Positions 26,711 through 36,239 of a stretch of 64,000 nt of DNA are shown in pieces. How positions within the stretch are numbered: position 1 is the stretch's first letter; each line of letters opens with the position of its first letter. The translations under genes and the position numbers were made by a program. Location: the NCBI RefSeq assembly GCF_003434305.1, contig NZ_QKKX01000001.1:62001-126000 (forward strand), in the 5' to 3' direction. The notes under the pieces are model-generated. The model was not told the origin of the DNA. It ran no database searches and saw nothing but the letters and a program-made list of their open reading frames with translations. This DNA is from Micromonospora sp. MW-13 (GTDB taxonomy: Bacteria; Actinomycetota; Actinomycetes; Mycobacteriales; Micromonosporaceae).

Positions 26711-27259
26711 ATGGTCCGTAGGTTTGCCCGTCGGGGCGCGCCGGGAACTGGTCGCGCCATGGCTTCCACCCAGCGTTCCGGCGCGGTCAGCAGGTACGGG
26801 ACCGCGGCCGGCACAGGCACCCTCGCGGCACTGGTGCTCGTCGCGGTCTGCGGCAGCCCGTTGTACGTCGGGTGGGCGGAGGACAACACCGACCCCAACT
26901 CGGCCGGCGGGTGGTACCTGCGGCTGCTGGCCTGGCCGGCCTGGCGGTTCGGCTCCGACGAGCCGGGGCAGGGGGTGCTCGCCACCGACCTGCGGGCCAT
27001 CCTGCTGGTGGTCCTGGCGGCGGCCCTGCTCTATCTGCTGCCCGCCTCGCAGGTGGCCCGGGTACAGGGCTCGGTGAGCCAGTTCTTCTCCGGTTGGGGC
27101 GCGTACGTGCTGGCCGCCGGCCTGGCCGCGCTGTTCGGCACGCTGCTCGGGCCGGACCCGTCGCTGCTCGCCGCGCTCCAGGCGGCCGGTACCGGCGCCA
27201 CCTACGGCTTCCTCTCCGGCTGGATCATCGGCGCCGCCAGCCTGGGCGGCCGGGCCTGA
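26711..27259 (+). CDS. Membrane protein of unknown function
   Basis: 182 residues from the ATG at 26711; an in-frame ATG at 26759 (166 residues, MASTQRSG...) is equally plausible. Four hydrophobic helices are seen: TLAALVLVAVCGSPLYVGW, LRAILLVVLAAALLYLL, GWGAYVLAAGLAALFGTLLG and GATYGFLSGWIIGAASL. It ends 12 bp before the convergent stop of the osmoprotectant ATPase gene. No family recognised. Confidence 0.65.
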   Translation: MVRRFARRGAPGTGRAMASTQRSGAVSRYGTAAGTGTLAALVLVAVCGSPLYVGWAEDNTDPNSAGGWYLRLLAWPAWRFGSDEPGQGVLATDLRAILLVVLAAALLYLLPASQVARVQGSVSQFFSGWGAYVLAAGLAALFGTLLGPDPSLLAALQAAGTGATYGFLSGWIIGAASLGGRA

Positions 27260-27271
27260 CCAGAGCGCGGG

Positions 27272-28261
27272 TCAACGCCCCGCGCCCAGTGCGCGGTGCC
27301 GGGTGAGCACCCCGGCCGGCCGGCCGTCGGCGGTCACCAGCACCCGGTCCGCCCCGGCGGTCAGCATCGCGGCCAGCGCGTCGTACGCCGACGAACCCAG
27401 CGCCACCTCGGGTAGCCCGGCCGGGTCGGCGGGGGGCGGGTCCAGCGCGTCCCGGGTGACCGGGGTGACGGCGAGCGCCCGGATGCCCCGGTCCGCGCCG
27501 ACGAAATCCCGGACGAAGGGGGAGGCGGGCGCCCCGAGCAGGGCCGCCGGGGTGTCGTACTGCTCCAGCCGGCCGCCCTCGGAGAGCACCGCGATCCGGT
27601 CGCCGAGCCGGACCGCCTCGTCCAGGTCGTGGGTGACCAGCACGATGGTCTTGCGCACCTCGGCCTGGAGCCGGAGGAACTCCTCCTGCAACCGGGTCCG
27701 CACGATCGGGTCGACGGCCGAGAACGGCTCGTCCATCAGCAGCACCACCGGGTCGGCGGCCAGCGCCCGGGCCACCCCGACCCGCTGCCGCTGGCCGCCC
27801 GACAGCTCGTGCGGGTAGCGCCGGCCGAACCGCCCCGGGTCCAGCCCGACCAGCTCCAGCAGTTCCTCCGAGCGGCGGCGCACCCGGTCCCGGGCCCAGC
27901 CGAGCAGCCGGGGAACGGTGCCGACGTTCGCCAGGACCGTCTGGTGCGGGAACAGGCCGACGTTCTGGATCACGTACCCGATCCGGCGGCGCAGCTCGAC
28001 CGGGTCGACCCGGGTCACGTCCTCGTCGCCGAGCAGGATCCGGCCGCCGGTCGGTTCGATCAGCCGGTTGACCATTCGCAGCACCGTCGACTTGCCGCAG
28101 CCGGACGGGCCGATGAGCACCACCAGCTCGCCGGTCCTGACCTCCAGGCTCAGCTCGCGAACCGCCTCCGTGCCGTCCGGGTAGCGCTTACGGATGCCCT
28201 CCAGGGCGATCGACGCGGCACTCTGGCCGGCGTCACCGGTGGTTCCCGGGGTAACGTCCAC
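27272..28261 (-). CDS. Osmoprotectant ABC transporter ATP-binding protein (OpuCA/ProV-like)
   Basis: 329 residues. Walker A GPSGCGKST, signature LSGGQRQRVG and Walker B VVLLMDEPF are all intact, followed by the D-loop SAVDP and a C-terminal CBS-like region (DALAAMLTAGADRVLVTADGRPAGVLTRHR) as in OpuCA. It powers uptake of glycine betaine, choline or a related solute with the two permeases and binding protein encoded divergently. The GTG at 28261 has GGAAGGA 5 nt upstream, inside the first codons of the divergent permease gene. No other start fits. The promoter must therefore lie within the permease coding sequence. Confidence 0.9.
   Translation of the reverse strand: MDVTPGTTGDAGQSAASIALEGIRKRYPDGTEAVRELSLEVRTGELVVLIGPSGCGKSTVLRMVNRLIEPTGGRILLGDEDVTRVDPVELRRRIGYVIQNVGLFPHQTVLANVGTVPRLLGWARDRVRRRSEELLELVGLDPGRFGRRYPHELSGGQRQRVGVARALAADPVVLLMDEPFSAVDPIVRTRLQEEFLRLQAEVRKTIVLVTHDLDEAVRLGDRIAVLSEGGRLEQYDTPAALLGAPASPFVRDFVGADRGIRALAVTPVTRDALDPPPADPAGLPEVALGSSAYDALAAMLTAGADRVLVTADGRPAGVLTRHRALGAGR
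28252..28257 (+). promoter_or_regulatory. -10 box TAACGT of the permease gene, inside the divergent ATPase gene
   Basis: TAACGT is followed by 6 nt and then the ATG at 28264. It lies within codons 2-4 of the ATPase gene on the other strand. The placement suits a leaderless transcript and explains how two divergent genes can have start codons only 2 bp apart. Confidence 0.5.
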
Positions 28262-28263
28262 GC

Positions 28264-28950
28264 ATGTCCTTCCGCCTGAGCTACCGGGCCGACCCGGGTA
28301 ACCCGTGGTTCTCCTGGCAGTACGTGCGGGACAACTCTGACACGATCCTCGCCGCGCTGCGCGACCACGCCTCGCTGACCGCGCGGGCGGTGCTGATCGC
28401 CGCGCTGGTGGCCCTTCCGCTCGCCGTGGCGGCCCACTGGTTCCGCTCGCTCGCCGGGCCGATTCTCGCATTCACCGGCGTGCTCTACACGATCCCGTCC
28501 CTGGCGCTGTTCGCGTTCCTCGCGCCGTACCTGGGGATCGGGGCGATCACCGTGCTCAGCGTGGTGGTGCTCTACGCGTTGCTGGTCATCGTCCGCAACG
28601 CGGTCGCCGGGCTGAGCCAGGTGCCACCCGAGGTCCGCGAGGCCGCCGAGGGGATGGGCTACGGCCGGTGGGGGCGGCTGCTGCGGATCGAGCTGCCGCT
28701 GGCCCTGCCCGGCATCCTCACCGGGCTGCGGCTGGCCACCGTGTCGACCGTGGCGCTGGTGACCGTCGGGGTGGTGGTCGGCCGGGGCGGCCTCGGGCAG
28801 CTCATCTTCGCCGGCTTTCAGAACAACTTCTACAAGGCCGAGATCATGACCGGCACGCTGCTCTGCGTCCTGTTGGCCCTGGTGCTGGACCTGATCCTGG
28901 CAGGGGTCGGCCGGGCGATCACCCCGTGGCTGCGCGGCGGGGCCCGGTGA
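28264..28950 (+). CDS. Osmoprotectant ABC transporter permease (OpuCB-like)
   Basis: 228 residues with five or six membrane helices. The permease-ATPase coupling (EAA) loop is seen as EAAEGMGYGRWGRLLRIELPLALPGI. The segment TVGVVVGRGGLGQLIFAGF is typical of the glycine betaine/choline permease subfamily. The start at 28264 gives an N-terminus (LSYRADPGNPWFSWQYVRDN) like those of OpuCB proteins. It heads a plus-strand group with the second permease and the binding protein. Confidence 0.9.
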   Translation: MSFRLSYRADPGNPWFSWQYVRDNSDTILAALRDHASLTARAVLIAALVALPLAVAAHWFRSLAGPILAFTGVLYTIPSLALFAFLAPYLGIGAITVLSVVVLYALLVIVRNAVAGLSQVPPEVREAAEGMGYGRWGRLLRIELPLALPGILTGLRLATVSTVALVTVGVVVGRGGLGQLIFAGFQNNFYKAEIMTGTLLCVLLALVLDLILAGVGRAITPWLRGGAR

Positions 28951-29020
28951 GCGCCCCCGGGACGGGCCCGGCGACCGGCTCCGGCGCGGGGCCGACGAGC
29001 GACCGCGGGAGGGGAACCCG

Positions 29021-29746
29021 GTGAGCAATCCGGTCGGCCAGGCGGTGCTCTGGCTCAACGACCCGCTGAACTGGACGAACCCGGGCGGTGTCCTGGACCG
29101 GCTCGGCGAGCACCTGAGCATTTCGGCGGCGGCCGTGCTGCTGGGCTGCCTGGTGGCCTGGCCCGTCGGGCTCTGGCTCGGGCACTCCGGCCGGGGCGGC
29201 GGACTGGTCCTGCTGGTCTCCAACGTCACCCTGGCGATCCCCACCCTGGCCCTGCTGACGATCCTGCCGCTGACCTTCCTCGGCTTCGGCCGGTCGTCGG
29301 TGGTGGTCGCGCTGGCCGTCTTCGCGGTGCCGCCGCTGCTGGCCAACGCGTACACCGGGGTGCGCCAGGCCGACCCGGAGGCGCGGGACGCGGCGCGGGG
29401 GATGGGACTGTCCGGCGGGCAGGTGCTGCGCCGGGTGGAACTGCCGCTGGCGGTGCCGTACCTGGCGGCCGGCTTCCGGACCGCGACGGTGCAGGTGGTG
29501 GCGACGGCCGCGCTGGCGTCGTTCGTCAACGGCGGCGGGCTCGGCCAGATCATCCGGGCCGGTTTCGGCCTGGACATCGCCGCCGGGGGCGGGCAGATCA
29601 TCGCCGGCGGGCTGCTGGTGGCCGGGCTGGCGGTGCTGGTCGAACTGGCGTTGGCCCTGGTCGAGCGGGTGGTGACCCCGCGCCCGCTGCGCCCGGCCCG
29701 GCGCCGGGCCAACCGCCGCGCCGCGGACGCCGTCGCCGGCACCTGA
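29021..29746 (+). CDS. Osmoprotectant ABC transporter permease (OpuCD-like)
   Basis: 241 residues, paralogous to the preceding permease: coupling loop DAARGMGLSGGQVLRRVELPLAVPYL and the segment FVNGGGLGQIIRAGFGLD. About six membrane helices. The GTG at 29021 follows GGGAGGGGAACC, a good ribosome-binding site. A heterodimer of the two permeases is expected in Opu systems. Confidence 0.9.
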   Translation: MSNPVGQAVLWLNDPLNWTNPGGVLDRLGEHLSISAAAVLLGCLVAWPVGLWLGHSGRGGGLVLLVSNVTLAIPTLALLTILPLTFLGFGRSSVVVALAVFAVPPLLANAYTGVRQADPEARDAARGMGLSGGQVLRRVELPLAVPYLAAGFRTATVQVVATAALASFVNGGGLGQIIRAGFGLDIAAGGGQIIAGGLLVAGLAVLVELALALVERVVTPRPLRPARRRANRRAADAVAGT

Positions 29747-29939
29747 CGGGACCGCCGGAAGCCGGCCGTTCCTGTCGTACGCCTCGGGTGTGACGATCCG
29801 GTGACAAAGCTCGCCTCAGGTTGTCGGTGTCGGCCGGCAGCATGTTGGGTGAGAGATCGCGGGCGATCACAAGAGGGTTCGTCCGTCGGACACGCGGCCG
29901 GCCCGGAGGGGCCGCGCCGGGACACGGAAGGCGGGCTTG

Positions 29940-30944
29940 ATGCGCGCACGTACACGCCTGGCCATCGGCGCAGTCGGCGCCCTGACCGCGGCCGGGTTCC
30001 TCACCGGCTGCGGGGACGCCGGGTCCTCCGGCACCGACGCTCCCCAACAGGGCGCGTCCGGGGCCGGTTGCGCCCCGGTGGCCGGTGACCAACTGGTCGT
30101 CCTGGCCGACGACAAGAAGCTCCAGAACACCGACAACATCCTGCCGGCCGTCAACGCCAAGGTGGCCACGCCACCGCTGATCGCGGCGCTGGACAAGGTC
30201 TCCGCGGCGCTGGACACCCCGAAGCTGATCGGGCTCAACAAGGCGGTCGACGTCGACCGCAAGACCCCGAAGAACGCCGCCGAGGAGTTCGCCACCGCCA
30301 ACACCCTCACCCAGGGCGTGGAGAAGGGCCCGGGCGGCACGATCGTGGTCGGCGCCGGCAACTTCAGCGAGAGCCGGACCCTCGCCGAGCTGTACCGGAT
30401 CACTCTCACCGCCGCCGGCTACCAGGTGAAGGTGCAGCAGATCGGCAACCGGGAGCTCTACGAGCCGGCCCTGGAGAAGGGCGAGATCCAGGTGGTCCCG
30501 GAGTACGCGGCGACCATGGCCGAGTTCCTGAACACCAGGGCCAACGGCAAGGACGCCCAGCCGGTCTCCTCGCCGGAGCTGGAGAAGACGGTGGCCGCCC
30601 TGAAGGCCAGCGGCGACAAGGCCGGCATCACCTTCGGCACGCCGTCCGCCGCGCAGGACCAGAACGCGTTCGCCGTCACCAAGGCCTTCGCCGACAAGTA
30701 CGGGGTGAGCACCCTCTCGGAGCTGGCCGCCAAGTGCTCCGGCAGCGCCACGGTGCTGGCCGGCCCGCCGGAGTGCCCGCAGCGCCCGAAGTGCCAGGCC
30801 GGGCTGGTCGAGGTCTACGACTTCAAGGCCGGGGCGTTCAGCTCGCTGGACGCGGGCGGCCCGCAGACCAAGAACGCGCTGAAGACGGGAAGCGCCAGCG
30901 TCGGCCTGGTCTTCTCCTCCGACGGGGCCCTCGCGGCCAGCTGA
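29940..30944 (+). CDS. Osmoprotectant-binding lipoprotein (OpuCC-like)
   Basis: 334 residues. A short basic N-terminus, a hydrophobic stretch and the lipobox LTGC mark a membrane-anchored lipoprotein. The QAT/OpuAC-type binding domain shows GNFSESRTLAELYRITLTAAGY and YEPALEKGEIQVVPEYAATMAEFL, the substrate-binding core of this family. The ATG at 29940 is chosen over the TTG at 29937. It is 193 bp downstream of the second permease and ends at a strong hairpin, closing the transporter operon. The exact solute cannot be read from the sequence. Confidence 0.88.
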   Translation: MRARTRLAIGAVGALTAAGFLTGCGDAGSSGTDAPQQGASGAGCAPVAGDQLVVLADDKKLQNTDNILPAVNAKVATPPLIAALDKVSAALDTPKLIGLNKAVDVDRKTPKNAAEEFATANTLTQGVEKGPGGTIVVGAGNFSESRTLAELYRITLTAAGYQVKVQQIGNRELYEPALEKGEIQVVPEYAATMAEFLNTRANGKDAQPVSSPELEKTVAALKASGDKAGITFGTPSAAQDQNAFAVTKAFADKYGVSTLSELAAKCSGSATVLAGPPECPQRPKCQAGLVEVYDFKAGAFSSLDAGGPQTKNALKTGSASVGLVFSSDGALAAS

Positions 30945-30948
30945 CCCG

Positions 30949-30984
30949 ACCGGTCGCCGGCGGCCCACGCCGCCGGCGACCGGT
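30949..30984 (+). terminator. Hairpin after the osmoprotectant-binding protein gene
   Basis: A perfect 16-bp stem (30949-30964 with 30969-30984) and 4-nt loop CCAC begin 5 bp after the stop codon. It is GC-rich without a T-run, as is common for actinobacterial terminators. Confidence 0.75.
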
Positions 30985-31028
30985 GCTGATCAGGGCGTCG
31001 CCCCGTTCCCAGCCGCCGCAACTCTCGG

Positions 31029-31034
31029 TAGGCT
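31029..31034 (+). promoter_or_regulatory. -10 box TAGGCT before the 31043 gene
   Basis: TAGGCT is separated from the ATG at 31043 by 8 nt with no ribosome-binding site, the same leaderless pattern seen before several other genes here. Confidence 0.5.
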
Positions 31035-31042
31035 GCACACCC

Positions 31043-32650
31043 ATGCCCGCCCCGGTTGCCGTCGCCGTCAGGCGTGAATCCCGCCTGCTGCCCGTGCTCT
31101 TCTGGACCGGCGTGGCGTTGGCCCCGGTCGCGGCGCTGATCCTGCTCGTCGCCGACGGCAACGGACCGCTGCGGTTCGCGGCCGTGCTCGCCATCGCGGC
31201 CGTGGTGCTGATCGGCCTCTCGATCGCCCTGCGCGCGGAGGGCGGCAGCCGGGCCGAGATCGAGGACCTCCACGACGAGATCGAGGAGCTGCGCCGCGAA
31301 CTGCGCGGCGAGGTCGTCGCCGCCGCGCAGCGCGGCAACCAGGCGCTCGACGCGTCCCAGCGGGTCCAGGACCAGGTCGCGGCGCTGCGCCGCCGGCTCG
31401 ACGCCGCAGCGGCCGGCATCGCCGCCGACCCCGAGCCGGCCGCCGGGGAGCCGGTCGGCGCGGGCCGCGCCCGGGTCCCGCTCGCCGGGGCGTACGACGA
31501 CGCGCACCGCCCCCGGAACACCGACGACGCACCCGCCGGGCGGGTCCGGGGGCCCGGGACGGCCCACGACGACGATCCGTCCGTCCGCCGGCCCCGGCCG
31601 GACCCGCGGCACGGGGCCGAGCGGCCCGCCCAGCCCGGCGGTCCCGGGCCGGCGCCCCGGCCGGTCGAGCCCGACGCCCGGTCGGCCGCCGCCGAGCCCG
31701 TCCCCCGCCAGGTCGGCATGGTCCGGCACACCGAGACCGTGCACGTCACCACCCGGCACACCGTCGTCGACGGTCCGGACCCGGGCATGGGCCCGTACGG
31801 CGACGGTCCCGCCGGCCGGTGGTCGCCCACGCCGCAGGAGCGGCCGTGGGCCGGCGCTGCCGGCCCCGAACCGGAGGGCCGCCGGGCCGGGTACGTCGAC
31901 CCGTCCGCCCACGCCCGCCCCGAACCGCCCGACGACCGCTTCTGGCCGCCGCAGCCGGCCGGCCGGCACGCGCCCGGCCGCTCCGCCGCCCGTGCGGCGC
32001 CCGCCTGGCCCGGTCCCGAGGAGGAACCGGCCCGGTCCGCGCCCCGGGACGAGCCGGGCCGGGGCGTCCGGCACGACGAGGCCCCGCGCGACGAGGCCGC
32101 GTGGGGGACCGGCCGCCCCGCCGACGCCGGCCGTCCGGGTCCGCACGACGACGCCGGTCGGTCCGGTCACCGCGACGGGCCCGGCCGCGACGGGCCGGGC
32201 GGGTCCCGGCACGCCGACCGGGGGTCGTGGGACGCGCCGGCGCGGCCGGTTCCGTCCGCCGACGCCGGGCGAGCCCGGCCGCACCCGTCCGGGCCGGCAC
32301 CTAGCGGACCGGACCAGTGGTCGGAGCTGCGGGCCGGGGACCGCTGGGCGGAGGTACGCGACGACGAGCGCGGCCGGGAGGTCCGGCTCGGTGAGCGCCG
32401 GGCCACGGCGCACGCGGACGCCGCCGGCACCGGGTACCGGGTCGAGGACCGCTGGGCGTCGGTCCGGCGGAGCGAGCCCCGCCCCGGGACGGACCAGGGC
32501 GAGCGGTGGTGGGACGAGGACCCGGGCGGGCCACGGCCGGAACCGGACCGGCCCAGCGGGCACCAGCGTGCCGACGGGCGATACGGCTACCCGCCCCGGG
32601 ACGACCCGCCCCGGGACGGCGGCGCCCGCCCGGCGGACCGCTGGCCCTGA
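31043..32650 (+). CDS. Membrane-anchored coiled-coil protein with long disordered tail
   Basis: 535 residues. Two hydrophobic helices near the N-terminus (LLPVLFWTGVALAPVAALILLV, LRFAAVLAIAAVVLIGLSIAL) are followed by a strong heptad-like coiled coil (AEIEDLHDEIEELRRELRGE ... VQDQVAALRRRLDAA). About 380 residues very rich in Arg, Asp, Pro and Gly with no evident domain come next. The tail may be a flexible scaffold. It converges on the NuoD-like gene with 32 bp between. No family recognised. Confidence 0.65.
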   Translation: MPAPVAVAVRRESRLLPVLFWTGVALAPVAALILLVADGNGPLRFAAVLAIAAVVLIGLSIALRAEGGSRAEIEDLHDEIEELRRELRGEVVAAAQRGNQALDASQRVQDQVAALRRRLDAAAAGIAADPEPAAGEPVGAGRARVPLAGAYDDAHRPRNTDDAPAGRVRGPGTAHDDDPSVRRPRPDPRHGAERPAQPGGPGPAPRPVEPDARSAAAEPVPRQVGMVRHTETVHVTTRHTVVDGPDPGMGPYGDGPAGRWSPTPQERPWAGAAGPEPEGRRAGYVDPSAHARPEPPDDRFWPPQPAGRHAPGRSAARAAPAWPGPEEEPARSAPRDEPGRGVRHDEAPRDEAAWGTGRPADAGRPGPHDDAGRSGHRDGPGRDGPGGSRHADRGSWDAPARPVPSADAGRARPHPSGPAPSGPDQWSELRAGDRWAEVRDDERGREVRLGERRATAHADAAGTGYRVEDRWASVRRSEPRPGTDQGERWWDEDPGGPRPEPDRPSGHQRADGRYGYPPRDDPPRDGGARPADRWP

Positions 32651-32682
32651 CCACCGACCGACCGGCGCGGGACCGGCCCCGG

Positions 32683-33852
32683 CTACTTGTCGATGTCGCC
32701 CACCACGAAGAACATCGAGCCGAGGATGGCGATCAGGTCCGGCACCAGGCAGCCGGGCAGCAGCGTGGCCAGCGCCTGCACGTTCGCGTACGACGCGGTG
32801 CGCAGCTTGAGCCGCCAGGGCGTCTTCTCGCCCCTCGACACCAGGTAGTAGCCGTTGATGCCGAGCGGGTTCTCCGTCCACGCGTAGGTGTGCCCCTCCG
32901 GGGCCTTCACCACCTTCGGCAGCCGGGTGTTCACCGGCCCGGTGAGCCGGTCCACCCGGTCCAGGCACTGCTCGGCGAGGTCGAGTGAGGCGTACACCTG
33001 GTCGAGCAGCACCTCGAACCGGGCGTGGCAGTCCCCGGCGGTCTTGGTGACCACCGGCACGTCGAGCTGGTCGTACGCCAGGTACGGCTCGTCGCGGCGC
33101 AGGTCCAGGTCCAGCCCGGAGGCCCGGGCGACCGGCCCGGACGCGCCGAACCCGGCGGCGTCGGCGGCCGACAGCACGCCCACCCCGACCGTTCGGGCCA
33201 GGAAGATCTCGTTGCGCCGGATCAGGTTGTCCAGGTCCGGCATCCGGCGGCGCACCTCGCCGATCGCCGCCCGGGCCCGGCCGGTCCAGCCGGCGGGGAC
33301 CTCCTCCTTCAGCCCGCCGACCCGGTTGAACATGTAGTGGATCCGGCCGCCGGAGACCTCCTCCATCACCGCCTGGATGGTCTCCCGTTCCCGGAACGCG
33401 TAGAAGACCGGGGTGATCGCGCCGATCTCCAGTGGGTACGAGCCGAGGAACATCAGGTGGTTGAGCACCCGGTTCAGCTCGGCCAGCGCCATCCGCAGCC
33501 AGGTGGCCCGCTCGGGCACCTCCATGCCCATCAGCCGCTCGACGGCCAGCACCACGCCCAGCTCGTTGGAGAACGCCGACAGCCAGTCGTGCCGGTTGGC
33601 CAGCACGATGATCTGCCGGTAGTCGCGCACCTCGAACAGCTTCTCGGCGCCCCGGTGCATGTATCCGACGATCGGTTCGGCGGCGACCACCCGTTCCCCG
33701 TCGAGGACCAGCTTCAGCCGCAGCACCCCGTGCGTGGACGGGTGCTGCGGGCCGATGTTGAGCACCATGTCGGTGCCGAGCTGTTCCCCGCCGGCCCCGG
33801 TGCCGACGGTCAGCTCGCGCAGGTCACCGGTGTCCGTGGTCATGCCCGTCAT
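32683..33852 (-). CDS. Stand-alone NuoD paralogue (NADH-quinone oxidoreductase subunit D / 49-kDa family)
   Basis: 389 residues, a little short for NuoD (usually about 400-440). It keeps [16 protein letters not shown], the [10 protein letters not shown] segment (Arg67) and the C-terminal [21 protein letters not shown] and [13 protein letters not shown]. In complex I this subunit helps form the quinone site. No other nuo genes are nearby, so this is an isolated paralogue. The ATG at 33852 overlaps the stop of a MidA-family methyltransferase gene as ATGA. Arg67 aligns with the NDUFS2 arginine that human MidA (NDUFAF7) dimethylates, which suggests the neighbour modifies this protein. Confidence 0.88.
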   Translation of the reverse strand: MTGMTTDTGDLRELTVGTGAGGEQLGTDMVLNIGPQHPSTHGVLRLKLVLDGERVVAAEPIVGYMHRGAEKLFEVRDYRQIIVLANRHDWLSAFSNELGVVLAVERLMGMEVPERATWLRMALAELNRVLNHLMFLGSYPLEIGAITPVFYAFRERETIQAVMEEVSGGRIHYMFNRVGGLKEEVPAGWTGRARAAIGEVRRRMPDLDNLIRRNEIFLARTVGVGVLSAADAAGFGASGPVARASGLDLDLRRDEPYLAYDQLDVPVVTKTAGDCHARFEVLLDQVYASLDLAEQCLDRVDRLTGPVNTRLPKVVKAPEGHTYAWTENPLGINGYYLVSRGEKTPWRLKLRTASYANVQALATLLPGCLVPDLIAILGSMFFVVGDIDK

Positions 33853-35021
33853 CGTGCCATGAGTGGATCGACGGTGACGCCGACCGGCTGGAGCAGCCAC
33901 CGGTGCCCGCCGAGCCCGGCCGGGTCGGTCAGCTCGGTAACCGCCGAGGCGGCGGCGAGCGCCCGCACGTACCCGGCCGGGTCGCTGGCGGCCAGGCTCA
34001 GCGGCGGTCGCCCGCCGTCGGCCCCGAGCGCCCGCAGCGCCTCTCGCTGACTCACCAGCGTGTACGCCCCGCCGCCCGCCGCCGCCCCGGCCGCGCCGGC
34101 CGAGTCCATCGCCACGTGCGCCGTGACGTCGCAGGACCCGTCGGGCACGGGCGGCACCTGCCGGCCGCCCCGGTACCCGGTCAGCGTCCCGCCCACCGGC
34201 CGGGATCCGCGCAGGTGCCCGTAGTCCACGGCCAGCGCCAGCCCTCGGTCGACGCGGCGCACGGCCCCGGCCCACGCCTCATCGCGGGACCGGCCGATCT
34301 CCACCCGCCCCTCGATCCTGTCGATCAAGAGGTTTGCGTCCGAGAAGGGCCCGGGTTCGGACGTGAACCCCTTGATCGACGAATTCGGGGGCGGGGTGGG
34401 CCACCAGTGCGTTACCCAGGCCGCGTCCTCGGGAGTCAGGGGGGCACCGGGTGTTTCCCCGCCCGTGGTGGGGTCCACCAGGAGGTAGCGCCAGCCGGTG
34501 TCGGTGGGCACGGCCAGGTCCAGCGGAACGTTGTCGAGCCACTCGGTGGCCACCAGCAGGCCGGTGATCCGGTCCGGGATCTCGTCCACCCAGTCGATCT
34601 CCGCCGGAAGGCCGTCGGGGCGGGGCGCCCGCTCGACGGCGGTGAGGCGTACCCGACGGGCCAGCGGGACCGGTGGTCGCCGGGCGGGCGCCGGGCGGGC
34701 GGCGGCCGGGGCGGGCTCCCCGGAGCCCACCACCGCGCACCCGGCGGCCTCGTCACCGGCCTCCGACGCCTCGGACCCGGCGAGCCCCGCCAGGGCGAGC
34801 AGCAACTCGCCATGTCCGGCGCCCACGTCCACCACGTCGAACGGGGTGGGGAACCCGAGGTGGCGGTCGAGCCGCGAGACGAGCCGGAAGACCGCCGACG
34901 CGAACGCCGGGGACGCGTGCACGCTGGTCCGGAAGTGGCCCGCCGGGCCGGGCCCGGAGACGAAGAACCCCCCGGGCCCGTACAGCGCCCGGTTCATCGC
35001 GTCCCGCCAGCGGACCGGCAT
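33849..35021 (-). CDS. MidA/NDUFAF7-family SAM-dependent methyltransferase
   Basis: 390 residues. The N-terminal [20 protein letters not shown] and [13 protein letters not shown], then the SAM-binding [15 protein letters not shown] and later [14 protein letters not shown], match the MidA (DUF185) family. Human NDUFAF7 symmetrically dimethylates an arginine of the complex I 49-kDa subunit. The gene is translationally coupled (ATGA) to a NuoD-like gene that retains that arginine, giving a direct substrate hypothesis. Residues about 85-125 are an Ala/Pro-rich insert. Confidence 0.85.
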   Translation of the reverse strand: MPVRWRDAMNRALYGPGGFFVSGPGPAGHFRTSVHASPAFASAVFRLVSRLDRHLGFPTPFDVVDVGAGHGELLLALAGLAGSEASEAGDEAAGCAVVGSGEPAPAAARPAPARRPPVPLARRVRLTAVERAPRPDGLPAEIDWVDEIPDRITGLLVATEWLDNVPLDLAVPTDTGWRYLLVDPTTGGETPGAPLTPEDAAWVTHWWPTPPPNSSIKGFTSEPGPFSDANLLIDRIEGRVEIGRSRDEAWAGAVRRVDRGLALAVDYGHLRGSRPVGGTLTGYRGGRQVPPVPDGSCDVTAHVAMDSAGAAGAAAGGGAYTLVSQREALRALGADGGRPPLSLAASDPAGYVRALAAASAVTELTDPAGLGGHRWLLQPVGVTVDPLMAR

Positions 35022-35258
35022 CAGTTCGTTCCGCGTTCAGGATCCGTCACCGTGCCGACCCTACGGTCCGCGGCTGTGGGCCGAATCGCGATCCCCGCGG
35101 CGGCGGTCGTAGCACTGCTGCTCGCCGCCGTCGGCCGGCACCGTGGCGGCCCGGTCGCCCCATTGGTGAAGGTTTTCACACCTCCTTGTTTCGACTCCGT
35201 GACCGCGGCGCATACTTGCGATCGACCGGTACCCCCTTTCGAGGACTGGATCGTTGCC
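35022..35258. promoter_or_regulatory. Divergent promoter region, MidA-like gene and DUF2520-panC operon
   Basis: 237 bp between divergent starts. A plausible plus-strand promoter is TTGTTT at 35186-35191 and CATACT at 35211-35216 with a 19-bp spacer, about 45 bp before the ATG at 35259. No minus-strand -10 box of the TANNNT type sits close to the MidA-like start. Confidence 0.4.
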
Positions 35259-36239
35259 ATGAGCGCACCGCTGCGCCCGCGTCCGGCCGCCCTCTCCCGG
35301 GCCGCCGTACCAGCGGGCGGCGCCCCTGCCGGCGCCCCGCCCGTCTTCCCCCGCGTGCTCACCGTCGGCGTCATCGGCGCCGGCCGGGTCGGTGCCGTGC
35401 TGGGCGCCGCGCTCGTCGCCGCCGGCCACCGGGTGGTCGCCGCCTCCGGCGTCTCCGGGGCGGCCAAGGCCCGGATCGCCCTGCTGTTGCCCGACGCCCG
35501 TAACCGCTCCGCCACCTCCGTGGCCCGGGCCGCCACCGACCTGCTGCTGATCGCCGTCCCCGACGACGCGCTCGCCGGGGTGGTGGCCGGGCTGGCCGAG
35601 ACCGGCGCGCTGCGCCCCGGCCAGGTGGTCGCGCACACCTCCGGCGCGCACGGCCTGGGCGTGCTCGCCCCGGCCGCCGCCGTCGGGGCCCGCCCGCTGG
35701 CCCTGCACCCGGCGATGACCTTCACCGGTACGCCCGACGACCTCGGCCGGCTCGCCGGCATCTCGTACGGGGTGACCGCCCCGGCCGAGCTGCGTCCGCT
35801 CGCCGCCCGGCTGGCCGCCGACCTCGGCGGGGTGCCGGAGTGGGTGGCCGAGGCCGACCGGCCGCTGTACCACGCGGCGCTGGCGCACGGCGCGAACCAT
35901 CTGGTCACCCTCGTCAACGAGGCGGCCGACCGGCTGCGCGACGCCGGGGTGGGCCAGCCGGAGAAGGTGCTCGCCCCGCTGCTGCGGGCGGCGCTGGAGA
36001 ACGCCCTGCGGCTCGGCGACGACGCGCTGACCGGCCCGGTGTCCCGGGGCGACGCCGGCACCGTACGCCGGCACCTGGAGCGGCTGGCCGCGACCGCGCC
36101 CGAGTCGGTGGCCCCGTACCTGATCCTGGCCCGACGGACGGCGGACCGGGCCATCGCGGCGGGCCGGCTGCGGCCGGCGGACGCCGAGTCGCTGCTCGAC
36201 GTGCTCAGTGGGACCCATCGGGAGGTGGCAGCACAGTGA
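35259..36239 (+). CDS. Rossmann-fold / DUF2520 protein next to panC
   Basis: 326 residues. The nucleotide-binding [16 protein letters not shown] follows a disordered N-terminus of about 35 residues. The C-terminal half is the DUF2520 helical domain ([24 protein letters not shown]), reminiscent of 6-phosphogluconate dehydrogenase-like reductases. The family regularly precedes panC in actinobacteria, so a redox step linked to pantothenate, such as ketopantoate reduction, is a fair guess but unproven. The stop overlaps the panC start (GTGA). Confidence 0.85.
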   Translation: MSAPLRPRPAALSRAAVPAGGAPAGAPPVFPRVLTVGVIGAGRVGAVLGAALVAAGHRVVAASGVSGAAKARIALLLPDARNRSATSVARAATDLLLIAVPDDALAGVVAGLAETGALRPGQVVAHTSGAHGLGVLAPAAAVGARPLALHPAMTFTGTPDDLGRLAGISYGVTAPAELRPLAARLAADLGGVPEWVAEADRPLYHAALAHGANHLVTLVNEAADRLRDAGVGQPEKVLAPLLRAALENALRLGDDALTGPVSRGDAGTVRRHLERLAATAPESVAPYLILARRTADRAIAAGRLRPADAESLLDVLSGTHREVAAQ

